A DNA stretch of 64,000 nucleotides from Leucobacter allii (GTDB lineage: Bacteria > Actinomycetota > Actinomycetes > Actinomycetales > Microbacteriaceae): contig NZ_CP095045.1 in the NCBI RefSeq assembly GCF_022919155.1, positions 2,356,001 through 2,420,000 of the forward strand. The letters run 5' to 3'. How positions within the stretch are numbered: the stretch's first letter is position 1; the number at the start of each line of letters is the position of its first letter. Below the pieces are notes generated by a model. The model was not told the origin of the DNA. It saw only the letters and a program-made list of their open reading frames with translations, and did no database searches. Below, piece by piece: positions 15,440-26,048 of the stretch. The position numbers and the translations under genes are program-made.

Positions 15440-16921
15440 ATGAACGCCCTCATCGTCATCCTGCTCGTCGCGAACCTGCTCCTCCTCGTCGCGGTGCTCC
15501 TCGTCCTGCTCCTGCGCCGGCCGCCGGCCACGGACGCGCGCTCCGGCGACGCCGAGCTGCGGGGACTTTCCGGGGAGATCCGGCAGGATCTCTCGGCGCA
15601 GCGCACGGAGCTCGGCCAGTCGCTCGCCGGCATGGCCGAGCGCGTCCACGCCGGGGCGCAGGCGACGCTCCGCTCGCAGCACGAGCTGCGCGGCACCGTC
15701 GACGCCCGCTTCGCCGAGCTCGCCCAGGCGAATCTCATGAAGCAGACCGAGTTGCAGCAGGTGCTGCGGCAGGAGCTCGAAACCCTCAGGCGGGGCAATG
15801 AGGCGAAGCTGGAGCAGATGCGCGAGACCGTCGACGAGAAGCTCCAGGGCACGCTCGAACGACGGCTCGGCGAGTCGTTCCGCCTCGTGAGCGACCGACT
15901 CGAGCAGGTGCAGAAGGGGCTCGGCGAGATGCAGACGCTGGCCTCCGACGTCGGCGGGCTCAAGCGCGTGCTCACGAACGTCAAGAACCGCGGCAGCTGG
16001 GGCGAGGTGCAGCTCGCCAGGCAGTTGGAGGACATGCTCTCGCCGGAGCAGTACGCCGAGAACGTGGCGGTGCGCCCCGGCTCCGCGGAGCGCGTGGAGT
16101 TCGCGGTCAGGCTCCCGGGGCGCGGCGAAGGCGATGCGCCGGTCTGGCTGCCGATCGATTCGAAGTTTCCGCAGGAGGATTACGAACGTCTGCTCGAGGC
16201 CCAGGAGGGCGGCGAGCGCGACGAGATCGAGGCGGTGGCGAAGGCGGTCGAGCGGGTCATCGTCGCGCAGGCGAAGCTCATCCGCGACAAGTACATCGAG
16301 CCGCCGCACTCCACCGACTTCGCGATCATGTACCTGCCGACCGAGGGGCTGTTCGCCGAGGTCATCAGACGGCCGGGGCTCACGAGCCGCCTGCAGCGCG
16401 AGTTCCACGTCACGGTGGCCGGCCCCACGGTGCTGATGTCCCTGCTCAACAGCCTGCAGCTCGGGTTCCGCACTCTCGCGATCGAGCGGCGCAGCTCCGA
16501 GGTGTGGCAGGTGCTCAGCGCGGCGAAGCAGGAGTTCCAGAAGTACGGGCAGGTCTGGGAGAAGATCGGCAAGCAGCTCACGACCGTGCAGAACACCGTG
16601 TCGGAGGCGGGTCGTCGCACCCGGGCCGTCGAGCGCCGCCTCCGATCGGTCGAATCGCTCGAGGGCGGCGAGCCGACCGGTCCCGGGGACGGCCGGGGCG
16701 AGGGCGCCATCGATCAGGACGTCGATCCCGCCGCCGACACGGAGTGCGCTGACCCCGCAGGTGACGGCAGGAGCCCGGTGGCGGGGGGCGGCCGCGGGAC
16801 CGGCCGGGACGTCTTCGACGCGCTGCTCCCGCAGGCTGCACGCGAACCGGATCCCCGGGCGGTCGCGCGGGCGCGCGCGGCCGAATCCGCGTCCGGGCTG
16901 GGGGCGCTCTGGGAGGAGTGA
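15440..16921 (+). CDS. rmuC: DNA recombination protein RmuC
   Basis: A 493-residue RmuC protein. It has an N-terminal membrane anchor (residues about 3-27, IVILLVANLLLLVAVLLVLL) and a coiled coil to about 180. The RmuC nuclease-like core includes VKNRGSWGEVQLARQLEDML, VWLPIDSKFPQEDYERLLEA, IMYLPTEGLFAEVIRR and the VTVAGPTVLMSLLNSLQLGF block. RmuC limits inversions at short repeats in E. coli. The last about 90 residues are an acidic, Gly/Asp-rich tail not typical of the family. No strong ribosome-binding site is seen ahead of ATG at 15440. Confidence 0.93.
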   Translation: MNALIVILLVANLLLLVAVLLVLLLRRPPATDARSGDAELRGLSGEIRQDLSAQRTELGQSLAGMAERVHAGAQATLRSQHELRGTVDARFAELAQANLMKQTELQQVLRQELETLRRGNEAKLEQMRETVDEKLQGTLERRLGESFRLVSDRLEQVQKGLGEMQTLASDVGGLKRVLTNVKNRGSWGEVQLARQLEDMLSPEQYAENVAVRPGSAERVEFAVRLPGRGEGDAPVWLPIDSKFPQEDYERLLEAQEGGERDEIEAVAKAVERVIVAQAKLIRDKYIEPPHSTDFAIMYLPTEGLFAEVIRRPGLTSRLQREFHVTVAGPTVLMSLLNSLQLGFRTLAIERRSSEVWQVLSAAKQEFQKYGQVWEKIGKQLTTVQNTVSEAGRRTRAVERRLRSVESLEGGEPTGPGDGRGEGAIDQDVDPAADTECADPAGDGRSPVAGGGRGTGRDVFDALLPQAAREPDPRAVARARAAESASGLGALWEE

Positions 16922-16973
16922 GCCCCGGCCGAACTCGGCGGCGCACGCGGCCCGCGTGCGCTAGCGTGACACC

Positions 16974-17450
16974 ATGACCGATGCGCCCATGACCGTGCTC
17001 GCCGATCCCGCCGTCATCGCCGAGGAGTTCGCCGAGGCCCTGCCGGGGACCTTCACGCACGCCGATGCGATCGCCGTCGGCGAGGAGATCGTGCGGCTCG
17101 CGCGCTCACGCGACCTCGCCGTCGCGGTCTCCGTGATGCTCGGAGACCACGAGGTCTTCCGACTCGCCCTCCCCGGCACGAGCACCGGCAACGACGCGTG
17201 GATCCGCCGCAAGCGCAACGTCGCCGAACTCACCGGGGAGCCCAGCTTCCTCGTCGGCCAGCGGCTCGCCGCCCGGGGCCTCGGCCCGGTCACCCCCGAG
17301 ATGCCCGAGGCCGACTACGCTCCGCACGGCGGCGCCGTGCCCATCCTGGTGGACGGCGCACTCCTCGGTTCGGTCACCGTGAGCGGGCTTCCTCCGCAGG
17401 ACGACCACGCCCTCGTCCTCGAGGCGCTCCGCGGCGCGCTGCCGCGCTGA
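16974..17450 (+). CDS. Heme-degrading domain protein, UPF0303/HbpS-like
   Basis: A 158-residue UPF0303 protein. Signatures are FTHADAIAVGEEIVRLARS, GDHEVFRLALPGTSTGNDAW, IRRKRNVAELTGEPSFLVGQ and PHGGAVPILVDGALLGSVTV, followed by SGLPPQDDHALVLEAL. The family is related to the extracellular heme-binding HbpS, but this copy has no signal peptide, so it is cytoplasmic. Heme degradation is a family-level name, not shown here. TAGCGT lies exactly 6 nt before the ATG, so the mRNA is probably leaderless. Confidence 0.88.
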   Translation: MTDAPMTVLADPAVIAEEFAEALPGTFTHADAIAVGEEIVRLARSRDLAVAVSVMLGDHEVFRLALPGTSTGNDAWIRRKRNVAELTGEPSFLVGQRLAARGLGPVTPEMPEADYAPHGGAVPILVDGALLGSVTVSGLPPQDDHALVLEALRGALPR

Positions 17451-17455
17451 GCGCG

Positions 17456-17529
17456 CCTCGCCGTCTCGGGCGAGGGACCCGGGTGCCTCGCCCTCCGCGG
17501 CGCACCCGCCGTCGATCAGACGACGGCGG
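17456..17529. terminator. Two stem-loops between convergent UPF0303 and glpX
   Basis: CCTCGCC (17456-17462) pairs with GGCGAGG (17469-17475). CCGCCGTCG (17506-17514) pairs perfectly with CGACGGCGG (17521-17529) around ATCAGA. Each lies just beyond the end of one of the two converging genes, so they likely terminate one transcript each. Confidence 0.65.
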
Positions 17530-17544
17530 ATGCGGACGAAACCG

Positions 17545-18528
17545 TCACGCCCAGCGCTTCGGGTCCATATCGCTCGTGACGTGGCGGATCGTGCCCGAGT
17601 GCGCGCGCATCACGATGCTCTCGGCGCGCACGAAGGGGCCGCGGCGCTGCACGCCCTCGACGAAGTCGGCCGAGGTGATGCCCGTCGCCACGAAGTAGCA
17701 GTTGTCGCTGGAGACGAGATCGTCCGCCTCGAGCACGCGGTCGAGATCGTGGCCGGCGTCGATCGCCCGCTGCCGCTCGTCGTCGTCCTTCGGCCAGAGC
17801 CTGCCCTGGATCACGCCGCCGAGCGCCTTCACGGCGCAGGCGGTGATGATGCCCTCGGGCGTGCCCCCGATGCCGACGCAGAGGTCGATGCGCGAATCCC
17901 AGCGGGCCGCGTTGACGCCGCCCGCGACGTCGCCGTCCATGAGGAGGCGCGTACCGGCGCCCGCCTCGCGGATCTCGGCGATCAGCTGCTCGTGGCGGGG
18001 CCGGTCCAGCACCGCAACGCGGATGTCGGAGACGTCGACGCCCTTCGCCTTTGCGAGGTCGCGGATGTTCGCGCCGATCGGCTTGCGGATGTCGACCACG
18101 CCGACGCCCGCGGGGCCGGATACGAGCTTGTCCATGTAGAAGACGGCCGAGGGGTCGTACATGCTCCCCCGGTCGGCGACCGCGATCACCGACAGCGCGC
18201 CCGGGCGCCCCTCGGCGGTGAGCCGGGTCCCGTCGATCGGGTCGACCGCGACGTCGCACTCCGCGCCCTGCCCGTTGCCCACCTGCTCGCCGTTGTACAG
18301 CCACGGGGCATCGTCCTTCTCGCCCTCGCCGATCACGACGGTGCCGTTCATGTTCACGGTCGCGAGGAAGCGGCGCATCGCGTCGACCGCGGCACCGTCC
18401 GCAGCGTTCTTGTCGCCGCGGCCGATCCAGGGCGTGGCGCGCATCGCGGCGGCCTCCGTCGCGCGGACCAGCTCCATCGCGAGGTTCCGATCCGGCTGCC
18501 AGTCTCCGAGCGAGTGAGGTTCAGTCAT
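17545..18528 (-). CDS. glpX: Class II fructose-1,6-bisphosphatase GlpX
   Basis: The 327-residue enzyme hydrolyses fructose 1,6-bisphosphate to fructose 6-phosphate, the committed gluconeogenic step in Actinobacteria. Li-sensitive phosphatase motifs are VVIGEGEKDDAPWLYNGE and VAVDPIDGTRLTAEG (metal ligands). VGIGGTPEGIITACAVKAL and MQGR-like VIQGRLWPKDDDER are also typical. ATG at 18528 gives family length and has TAGAGT 7 nt upstream. It diverges from fba, which makes the same intermediate in reverse, and their -10 boxes are only 5 bp apart. Confidence 0.97.
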   Translation of the reverse strand: MTEPHSLGDWQPDRNLAMELVRATEAAAMRATPWIGRGDKNAADGAAVDAMRRFLATVNMNGTVVIGEGEKDDAPWLYNGEQVGNGQGAECDVAVDPIDGTRLTAEGRPGALSVIAVADRGSMYDPSAVFYMDKLVSGPAGVGVVDIRKPIGANIRDLAKAKGVDVSDIRVAVLDRPRHEQLIAEIREAGAGTRLLMDGDVAGGVNAARWDSRIDLCVGIGGTPEGIITACAVKALGGVIQGRLWPKDDDERQRAIDAGHDLDRVLEADDLVSSDNCYFVATGITSADFVEGVQRRGPFVRAESIVMRAHSGTIRHVTSDMDPKRWA

Positions 18529-18535
18529 GGGCCCC

Positions 18536-18552
18536 ACTCTACCGCGTAGACT
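18536..18552. promoter_or_regulatory. Back-to-back -10 elements of glpX and fba
   Basis: ACTCTA at 18536-18541 (TAGAGT on the reverse strand, for glpX) and TAGACT at 18547-18552 (for fba) flank CCGCG. Together they form a near-perfect palindrome. RNA polymerase bound for one gene would cover the -35 area of the other, so mutual exclusion is likely (inference). Confidence 0.6.
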
Positions 18553-18606
18553 GAAGGGCCAGACCGCGGCCCACCGCCGAACCGCCCCGATGGAGAAGGA
18601 GCTCGC

Positions 18607-19634
<1,028 letters not shown>

Positions 19635-19635
<1 letters not shown>

Positions 19636-20414
19636 TGTCCGACCCGCAGCTCCCGGCACCGGAGGATCGCCGCACACCGCCCGCCTACGGCGAATACGCC
19701 CCTGAGGGCTGGGAATGGAAGCCGGAGGGCGCGCCGCCCGCCGGCGCCGGCGCCGCCCGGACCGCGGCGAGCACGCCCGCGGGCTCCGGGGGATCCCCGG
19801 TGCCCGGCGTGCCGCACAACCTCGGTGCGCGCGGCGGGGACGGTGCGGCGGGCGCACCGGCGCCCGCCGCACCCTCGACGCCCGCGGGCGATGCTCCGCG
19901 GAGCCCCACCGCCGCGGGATCCGATCCCGAGCCCTACCGCGCCGCGCCGCCGCAGCAGCCCGCGCCCCGCGCGCCCCGGGACCGTGCCCCGGGCACCGAG
20001 CCCGGGCCCCGCACCGGGGACCGCGTCGTCACGATCCTGCTCCTCGCGCTCGGCGCCTTCGGCGCGCTCAGCATGGCCCAGTCGATGCTCGGCCTCGCCC
20101 CGAGCCTCGCGATGATCCTCGACGCCTTCGATCTGCAGGACGTCGAGACGCCCTCCTGGCTCGGCGTCCTCGGCTCCGTGAGCGCCATCGCGATCTTCGC
20201 GCTCTACGCCGTCAGCCTCATCTTCTCGATCCAGCGCATGCGCGCGCGGAAGATCACGTTCTGGGTGCCGTTGACGGCCGGGGCGATCGCCCTCATCGGC
20301 ATCATCGTCGTGACCTCGGTCGCGATGGCGGCGATCCCCGAGCTGATGACGGCGCTCGCCGATCCGGCATCCACGCAGCAGCTGCTCGACTACATGGCGG
20401 AGATGACGCAGTAG
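19635..20414 (+). CDS. DUF6264-type membrane protein with proline-rich N-terminus
   Basis: A 259-residue protein. Residues 1-130 are a disordered Pro/Ala/Gly tract that begins with PEDRRTPPAYGEYAPEGWEW. Three membrane segments follow: VVTILLLALGAFGALSMA, WLGVLGSVSAIAIFALYAVS and FWVPLTAGAIALIGIIVVTS. This matches the DUF6264 proteins of Microbacteriaceae as I recall them, with no known role. GTG at 19635 shares its G with the fba stop (TAGTG), so translation is probably coupled to fba. A hairpin follows the gene. Confidence 0.8.
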
Positions 20415-20415
20415 C

Positions 20416-20452
20416 CCGCGGATCCGTCCATCGAGCCGCGCGCGATCCGCGG
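20416..20452. terminator. Stem-loop between convergent DUF6264 gene and ispH
   Basis: CCGCGGATC (20416-20424) pairs with GATCCGCGG (20444-20452) around a 19-nt GC-rich loop. It starts at the stop of the forward gene and sits 34 bp past the end of ispH. Confidence 0.5.
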
Positions 20453-20486
20453 CTCCCGGGCGGACGGAGCCTCGGGGCCTGCGCGC

Positions 20487-21587
20487 TCAGCGCCCGCGGC
20501 CGCCGAGCGCGCGGGCGTCGCGGTTGCCCGCGGCGTCCTCCCGCAGCTCCTTCGGCAGGGAGAAGACGAGGTCCTCCTCCGCGGTGACCGTCGCCTCCAC
20601 GTCGGCGTACCCGGCGTCGGCGAGGTCGTCGAGCAGCTCCTGGACGAGCACCTCGGGCACCGATGCGCCGCTCGTGACCCCGATGGTGCGCACGCCGTCG
20701 AGCCATTCCTGGCGCACCTCGCTCGCATCGTCGATGCGGTGGGCGGCTCGCGCGCCGTACTCGAGCGCGACCTCTCCGAGCCGCACGGAGTTCGAGGAGT
20801 TCGCCGAGCCGACGACGAGCACGAGATCGGCCTGCGGCGCGATCCGTTTGATCGCGACCTGCCGGTTCTGCGTCGCGTAGCAGATGTCGTCGCTCGGCGG
20901 ATCCTGCAGTTCGGGGAAGCGCTCGCGCAGGCGCCGCACGGTCTCCATGGTCTCGTCGACCGAGAGCGTCGTCTGCGACAGCCAGACGAGATTCGCCGGG
21001 TCCTCGACCTCAAGCCCGTCGACGTCGTCCGGCGAGTTCACGATCGTGACGTGCTCGGGGGCCTCCCCGGCGGTGCCCTCCACCTCCTCGTGCCCGGTGT
21101 GGCCGATGAGCAGGATGCGGCGGCCCTGGCGCGCGAAGCGCACCGCCTCGCGATGCACCTTGGTGACGAGCGGGCAGGTCGCGTCGATCGCGTGCAGCCC
21201 GCGCTCCGCCGCGGCACGCACGACGGCGGGAGACACGCCGTGCGCCGAGAACACGACGTGCGCGCCCTCCGGCACCTCGTCGACCTCCTCCACGAAGACG
21301 GCGCCGAGGTTTTCCAGGGTGCGCACGACGTGCACGTTGTGCACGATCTGCTTGCGCACGTAGACGGGGGCGCCGTAGCGTGCGAGCGCGCGCTCCACCG
21401 CCACGACGGCGCGATCGACGCCGGCGCAGTAGCCGCGGGGGGCCGCGAGCAGCACCTTCTTCTCCCCGTCGACCGGCAGGTCGCGCAGGCGGCCCTCCTG
21501 GCGGCGCAGCCGCGGCATCGCGAGGCTCACGATGGGCGCGCCGAGGGAGCGCTGTTCCCTGATCCGTTCCGCGGTGGCCTCGTTCAT
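20487..21587 (-). CDS. ispH: 4-hydroxy-3-methylbut-2-enyl diphosphate reductase IspH
   Basis: The 366-residue enzyme is the last step of the MEP isoprenoid pathway, converting HMBPP to IPP and DMAPP. The three iron-sulfur cysteines lie in [24 protein letters not shown] and [20 protein letters not shown] and [13 protein letters not shown] are the substrate-binding motifs. An N-terminal extension of about 45 residues precedes the core, as in some Actinobacteria. ATG at 21587 has TAGAAT 7 nt upstream. It diverges from xseA, an arrangement I recall near lytB2 in mycobacteria. Confidence 0.96.
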   Translation of the reverse strand: MNEATAERIREQRSLGAPIVSLAMPRLRRQEGRLRDLPVDGEKKVLLAAPRGYCAGVDRAVVAVERALARYGAPVYVRKQIVHNVHVVRTLENLGAVFVEEVDEVPEGAHVVFSAHGVSPAVVRAAAERGLHAIDATCPLVTKVHREAVRFARQGRRILLIGHTGHEEVEGTAGEAPEHVTIVNSPDDVDGLEVEDPANLVWLSQTTLSVDETMETVRRLRERFPELQDPPSDDICYATQNRQVAIKRIAPQADLVLVVGSANSSNSVRLGEVALEYGARAAHRIDDASEVRQEWLDGVRTIGVTSGASVPEVLVQELLDDLADAGYADVEATVTAEEDLVFSLPKELREDAAGNRDARALGGRGR

Positions 21588-21658
21588 GGCGTCGATTCTA
21601 CCGTCGGCGCCACGGACGGCCGTCCAGGAAGCGCGCCGCGGGTCCGTATGCTGGGGGC

Positions 21659-22903
21659 ATGGCAGCAGCGGCATCGAACGCGCCGGCGACGCGCGAAGCC
21701 CCCTGGCCCGTCGGGCTCATGAGCGAGAAGATCGCCGCCTGGGTCGACCGTCTCGGCCAGGTGTGGGTCGAGGGCGAGATCACCCAGTGGCAGCTGCGCG
21801 GCGGCCACGTGTACGGCAAGCTCCGTGACCTCTCGCAGGACGCGACGGTCAGCTTCACCGTGTGGCGCTCCGTCGCGCAGCGCCTGACGAGCGAGTTCGC
21901 GCAGGGCGACCGGGTGATCGCACTCGTGAAGCCGAACTTCTGGGTGAAGGGCGGCTCCCTGACCGTGCAGGTCTTCGAGCTCTCGCACGTCGGCATCGGC
22001 GAGCTGCTCGAACGGCTCGAGCGGCTCCGCCGCCAGCTGCAGTCCGAAGGGCTCTTCGCCCCCGAGCGCAAGCGCCCCCTGCCCTTCCTCCCGAACCTCA
22101 TCGGGCTCGTGACGGGCCGCGACTCGGACGCCGAGAAGGACGTGATCCGCAACGCGACGCTGCGCTGGCCCGGGGTGCGCTTCGCGCTCCACTACGCGGC
22201 CGTGCAGGGCGAGCGCGCGGCCGCGGAGGTCGCGGCGGGCATCGAGGCGCTGGATCGCGATCCCGAGGTCGACATCATCGTGGTCGCCCGCGGCGGCGGC
22301 GACTTCCAGAACCTCCTGCCGTTCAGCGACGAGCGGGTGCTCCGCGCCGCGGCCGCGGCGACGACACCGCTCGTGAGCGCGATCGGGCACGAGGCGGATC
22401 GCCCCTTGCTCGACGAGGTCGCGGACCTGCGGGCATCGACGCCGACGGATGCCGCGAAGCGGATCGTCCCCGACGTCGGCGAGGAGCTGGCGGGCCTCGA
22501 TCAGGCCAGAGCGCGCATGAGCGCTCGGCTCGGACAGCTGCTCTCCCACGAGGCCGACCGCATCGCCCAGCTGCGCGGCAGGCCCGTGCTCGCCGCGCCC
22601 GAGCGCATCGTCGACGAGCGGGCCGAGGAGCTCGTGCGCTGGATCGCGCGCGGCACCGAGCTCGCGGATCGGGCCGTCGAGGACCGGACACGGGGGCTCG
22701 CGGAGGCGCGGGCGCGACTGTCCGCCCTCTCCCCTCGGGCCACGCTCGAACGCGGCTACGCGATCGCGCAGCTCGCCGACGAGGCCGGCGGCGCGGGCCC
22801 CGTGCTCCGCGACCCGGTGGATGCCCCCGAGGGCACGGCGATCCGCCTCTCGCTCGCGGGGGGCCGCCTCGCGGTGACCTCCGCGGCTGCCGCGGACGGG
22901 TGA
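21659..22903 (+). CDS. xseA: Exodeoxyribonuclease VII large subunit XseA
   Basis: The 414-residue large subunit of exonuclease VII. It has the N-terminal OB fold ([40 protein letters not shown]), and then the catalytic region [40 protein letters not shown] and [20 protein letters not shown], with D-A-S-T-P-T-D-A-A closely following. TATGCT at 21647-21652 ends 6 nt before the ATG, a leaderless layout. Its partner xseB is about 7 kb downstream at 29910 rather than adjacent, which is unusual. Confidence 0.96.
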   Translation: MAAAASNAPATREAPWPVGLMSEKIAAWVDRLGQVWVEGEITQWQLRGGHVYGKLRDLSQDATVSFTVWRSVAQRLTSEFAQGDRVIALVKPNFWVKGGSLTVQVFELSHVGIGELLERLERLRRQLQSEGLFAPERKRPLPFLPNLIGLVTGRDSDAEKDVIRNATLRWPGVRFALHYAAVQGERAAAEVAAGIEALDRDPEVDIIVVARGGGDFQNLLPFSDERVLRAAAAATTPLVSAIGHEADRPLLDEVADLRASTPTDAAKRIVPDVGEELAGLDQARARMSARLGQLLSHEADRIAQLRGRPVLAAPERIVDERAEELVRWIARGTELADRAVEDRTRGLAEARARLSALSPRATLERGYAIAQLADEAGGAGPVLRDPVDAPEGTAIRLSLAGGRLAVTSAAAADG

Positions 22904-22951
22904 TCCTCGTCCAGCGGATGGGGTGGAACGGCCCGTGCCATACTGCATGTC

Positions 22952-23476
22952 ATGGCGAAAGCACGCATCCCCGGCGACGACGACGCGGCGCGGCCGCACC
23001 CGGAGGCGCCCGAACAGCCGTGGGCGCTCGATGAGATCGACGAACAGCTGATCCTGCTGCTCGAACGCGACGGCCGCATGAGCTACGCGGATCTCGGGGT
23101 CGAGGTCGGATTGACCCCGGGCGGCGCCAGAGCGCGGGTGAAGCGGCTGCAGGAGCGGGGCGTGGTGCGCGTCATCGGCGTGACGAGCCCCCGGGCGGTG
23201 GGGCTGCAGAGCATCGCGAGCCTGCAGATCGAGGTGAGCGGCGACATCGACGCGGTGGCCGATCGGATCGCGGCGTTCGAGGGCGTGCGCTACGTGGTGC
23301 TCGGCTCCGGCCGCTTCAGCATCCTCGTGGAGGCCTATGCGACCTCGCCCTCCGGGCTGTTCTCGCTGATCAACCGGCAGATCCGGGAGATCCCCGGGGT
23401 CGCGCACATCGAGACCTTCCTGTACGACTCGGTGCACACCCACCGGCCGATCTTCCCGCTCGGCACGGGCCGGTAG
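22952..23476 (+). CDS. Lrp/AsnC family transcriptional regulator
   Basis: A 174-residue Lrp/AsnC protein. The winged helix-turn-helix is LDEIDEQLILLLERDGRMSY, ADLGVEVGLTPGGARARVKR, and the C-terminal RAM domain includes LQSIASLQIEVSGDIDAVAD and RYVVLGSGRFSILVEAYATS. An acidic 25-residue extension precedes the HTH. A CATACT box lies 7 nt before the ATG. It follows xseA by 48 bp and converges on the deacetylase gene, so it may control the deacetylase and ABC transporter rather than xse genes (inference). Confidence 0.92.
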   Translation: MAKARIPGDDDAARPHPEAPEQPWALDEIDEQLILLLERDGRMSYADLGVEVGLTPGGARARVKRLQERGVVRVIGVTSPRAVGLQSIASLQIEVSGDIDAVADRIAAFEGVRYVVLGSGRFSILVEAYATSPSGLFSLINRQIREIPGVAHIETFLYDSVHTHRPIFPLGTGR

Positions 23477-23479
23477 CGT

Positions 23480-23561
23480 AGCGCCGCCGGAGGGCGGCGC
23501 TTGGCACCGAAGCGACGCGCACCGGAGGCCCCGCCCGCCGGCTGTCCGGACGGGCGGGGCC
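23480..23561. terminator. Two stem-loops between asnC-like and deacetylase genes
   Basis: AGCGCCGCC/GGCGGCGCT (9 bp around GGAG, 23480-23501) follows the asnC-like stop. GGCCCCGCCCG (23527-23537) pairs with CGGGCGGGGCC (23551-23561) with an internal CCGG-CTGT-CCGG stem, 48 bp beyond the deacetylase end. Both are strong terminator candidates for convergent genes. Confidence 0.7.
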
Positions 23562-23609
23562 ACAGGGAGACGGCGGACGGCGCGTGCGGGCCCCGTCGGA
23601 ACGCGCGCC

Positions 23610-24728
23610 CTAGTCGACGAGCATGCCGAGTGCGCGCGCAAGCTCGGCCGAGTGCTCGATCGTCTCGCGCTGCCAGGGGCTCAGCTCGCGGGTGGGCGAT
23701 TGGCCCACCGAGATGTTGAACGGATCCTCGACACCGGTGCGGATGCCGCTCAGCGATTCCAGCACGGCGAGCCCGCAGAAGGGGACGTGCACGGCGGAGT
23801 ACCCGCCCTCGTGCGAGAAGACGATCCGGCCCTTGCACACCTCGTCGGCGAGTGCCAGGAGGCGGTCGGCGATCCCGCGGAAACCGTCCGAGGTCACGCT
23901 CATACGGCCGAGCGGATCGAACGCGGAGGGGTCGAAGCCGCTCGAGACCATGATGAGCTCCGGCTGGAAGGCGCGGATCGCGGGACCCGCGACCTCCTCG
24001 ACCACCGACCAGTAGGCGCCGTCGCCGGAGCCCGCGGGGAGCGGCACGTTGATGTTCGTGCCCGCGCCGGCTCCCGCTCCGCGTTCGTCCGCCATGCCGA
24101 GGTCGACGGGGAAGAGCCGGTCCTGGTGCACGGAGATGGTGAGCACATCGGGATCCTCCCAGTAGATCTTCTGGGCGCCGTTGCCGTGATGCACGTCGTA
24201 GTCGAAGATCGCGACCCGCTCGAGCTTGCCCGCTGCGCGGAGCGCCTCGATCGCCACCGGCACATTGGCGAAGAGGCAGTACCCGCGACCCTGGTCCGGC
24301 TCGGCGTGGTGCCCCGGCGGGCGCACGAGCGCGTAGGCGTTGTCGACCGTCCCGTCCATCACCGCTTCCGCAGCGGCCAGCGTGCCGCCGGCGGCCAACC
24401 GGGCGAGGTCGTAGCCGCCGCGGCCGAAGGGCGAGAAGCCGTCGCCCGCGTCGCCGCCCGTGACCGACTGCTCACGGATGCGCTCGACATGCCCCGAGGT
24501 GTGCACGCGCAGCAGGTCCTCCGTCTCCACCTGCCGCGCGGGAAGGCGCACGAGCCGGTCCAGCAGCCCCGAGACCTCGACGAGTCCGGCGAATCGCGCC
24601 TTCGACTCGGGACTCTCGAAGTTGTGGTACGGCTGCACGAAGCCGCCCGAGGGGTAGATCCCTGCGTGAGTCCCCGTGTCGTGCCATGCGTACTGCTCGT
24701 GCCAGACGTAGCCGGTCTTGCGCTCCAT
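23610..24728 (-). CDS. Class II histone-deacetylase-like amidohydrolase
   Basis: The 372-residue zinc amidohydrolase resembles class II HDACs and acetylpolyamine amidohydrolases. The HH pair lies in VRPPGHHAEPDQGRG (H140, H141). The zinc ligands D178 and H180 lie in IFDYDVHHGNGAQ, and D266 lies in VSSGFDPSAFDPLG. The GGY motif is SHEGGYSAVHVP. Likely substrates are acetylated polyamines or small acetylated amides, though protein deacetylation cannot be excluded. AAGGAA precedes the ATG at 24728. It diverges from a CUT2-type ABC transporter, whose cargo may be its substrate. Confidence 0.9.
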   Translation of the reverse strand: MERKTGYVWHEQYAWHDTGTHAGIYPSGGFVQPYHNFESPESKARFAGLVEVSGLLDRLVRLPARQVETEDLLRVHTSGHVERIREQSVTGGDAGDGFSPFGRGGYDLARLAAGGTLAAAEAVMDGTVDNAYALVRPPGHHAEPDQGRGYCLFANVPVAIEALRAAGKLERVAIFDYDVHHGNGAQKIYWEDPDVLTISVHQDRLFPVDLGMADERGAGAGAGTNINVPLPAGSGDGAYWSVVEEVAGPAIRAFQPELIMVSSGFDPSAFDPLGRMSVTSDGFRGIADRLLALADEVCKGRIVFSHEGGYSAVHVPFCGLAVLESLSGIRTGVEDPFNISVGQSPTRELSPWQRETIEHSAELARALGMLVD

Positions 24729-24982
24729 TGCGGTTTCCTTCCGTGTCGCGGGGATCGCGCCTGCCGTGTCTCGTGACCGTCCCCGGCACGGAACACCATA
24801 GTGCTGAGAATTCGCGAATGACAACTAATACGGGAAATCGAATGTCGAAACATTAATGAAATAAAAACTCTGTTGACTATAGAGCGCCCGACATGGTCTT
24901 ATGGGTGACGCAGAGGGCCAGTGGGGGCCGCTCAGCACCGCTCTCGCCTCAGCGCCGGAGCCACGGACGAAGGAGTCACATC
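24729..24982. promoter_or_regulatory. AT-rich divergent promoter region with palindromes
   Basis: This 254-bp spacer holds a patch (about 24790-24905) far richer in A and T than its surroundings. A canonical promoter reads TTGACT (24873-24878), 18-bp spacer, TCTTAT (24897-24902), directed at the ABC operon. ATTCGCGAAT (24810-24819) is a perfect 10-bp palindrome and CATTAATG (24851-24858) an 8-bp one, both possible operators. Binding by the nearby AsnC-like protein is a guess. Confidence 0.65.
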
Positions 24983-25969
24983 ATGAAACGCACCCGACGC
25001 ATCTCCGCCGGCATCGCCGTCGCAGCCGCCGCGGCACTCGCACTGAGCGCCTGCGGCTCCGACGGCGGATCGGGATCCGGCTCGGACGGCGGCGAGTCCC
25101 AGGGCGCCGTCGCCATGAGCTTCGCGGGCCTCGACATCCAGATCTGGAACGACATGCTGCCGTTCATGGAGACGATCGTCACCGACGCCGGATACGAGTT
25201 CGTGACCGATGACCCGAAGTGGAACGCGCAGACGCAGGTGCAGGACTGGGAGTCCTGGATCGTGCGCGGCGACATCAAGGCGATCATGGGCTATCCGGTG
25301 CAGTCGGACGCGATGGTCGCCGTCACCCAGCAGGCGAACGACGCGGGCATTCCCGTCCTCGGCTACGGCAGCAGCTGGGACGGCGTGCAGGCGGCGGTCG
25401 CCCTCGATCACGAGGCCGACGGCAAGCTCGCCGGCGAGCAGGCCGCCGAGTGGATCGAGGAGACCTACGGCGATGAGCAGGTCGACGTCGCCTTCCTCGG
25501 CTGGCCCGACACCGATCTCGGGCGGCTGCGCGGCAAGGGCATGCTCGACGCGCTGCAGGCCGCGGATCTGAATCTCAACATCACGGAGCACAAGACGCTC
25601 AGCCTCGACGACGGCTACGCGGCCGTGCAGAACCAGCTCAACGCCGTGCCGAACACGAAGGTATGGCTGGCGATCGCCAACGATCCCGCACTCGGCGCCT
25701 ACCAGGCGCTGACCGACTCCGGGGTGTCGCCGACCGATGAGAGCATGCTGCTGCTCAATCTCGACGCCACCGACGCCGAGCTCGAGATCATCATGGAACC
25801 CGGATCCTTCTGGCGCTACGCCTATATCGCGCCCGCCCGCGAACTCGCCGAGGCGAACGCCCGCATGCTGGTCGCCGCCGCCGAGGGCGAGCCCGTCGAG
25901 GACACCACGGTGCCGGTCACCGAGGTCACGAGCGAGAACGCCGAGCAGTTCCTCCTCGCCAACCAGTGA
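24983..25969 (+). CDS. Sugar-type ABC transporter substrate-binding lipoprotein
   Basis: A 328-residue periplasmic-binding protein of the CUT2/LacI-like fold. The signal peptide KRTRRISAGIAVAAAAALAL ends in the lipobox LSAC (C27). The mature protein shows AVAMSFAGLDIQIWNDMLPF, IKAIMGYPVQSDAMVAVTQQ, AVALDHEADGKLAGEQAAEW and VWLAIANDPALGAYQAL. It captures a small ligand outside the membrane and delivers it to the permease at 27534. The ligand is unknown, and ribose-type sugars are only the family default. GAAGGAG precedes the ATG at 24983. A stem-loop follows the stop. Confidence 0.9.
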   Translation: MKRTRRISAGIAVAAAAALALSACGSDGGSGSGSDGGESQGAVAMSFAGLDIQIWNDMLPFMETIVTDAGYEFVTDDPKWNAQTQVQDWESWIVRGDIKAIMGYPVQSDAMVAVTQQANDAGIPVLGYGSSWDGVQAAVALDHEADGKLAGEQAAEWIEETYGDEQVDVAFLGWPDTDLGRLRGKGMLDALQAADLNLNITEHKTLSLDDGYAAVQNQLNAVPNTKVWLAIANDPALGAYQALTDSGVSPTDESMLLLNLDATDAELEIIMEPGSFWRYAYIAPARELAEANARMLVAAAEGEPVEDTTVPVTEVTSENAEQFLLANQ

Positions 25970-25974
25970 CCGCC

Positions 25975-26003
25975 GCGGGGCGCTCCTCAGCGGAGCGCCC
26001 CGC
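25975..26003 (+). terminator. Intercistronic stem-loop after substrate-binding gene
   Basis: GCGGGGCGCTCC (25975-25986) pairs perfectly with GGAGCGCCCCGC (25992-26003) around TCAGC, 6 nt after the stop. It likely causes partial termination or 3' protection so that the binding protein is made in excess over the ATPase and permease. Confidence 0.7.
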
Positions 26004-26048
26004 GTGCCGTCGACAGCCCCGAGCCGCTCACCGCCGAGAGGATCCCGC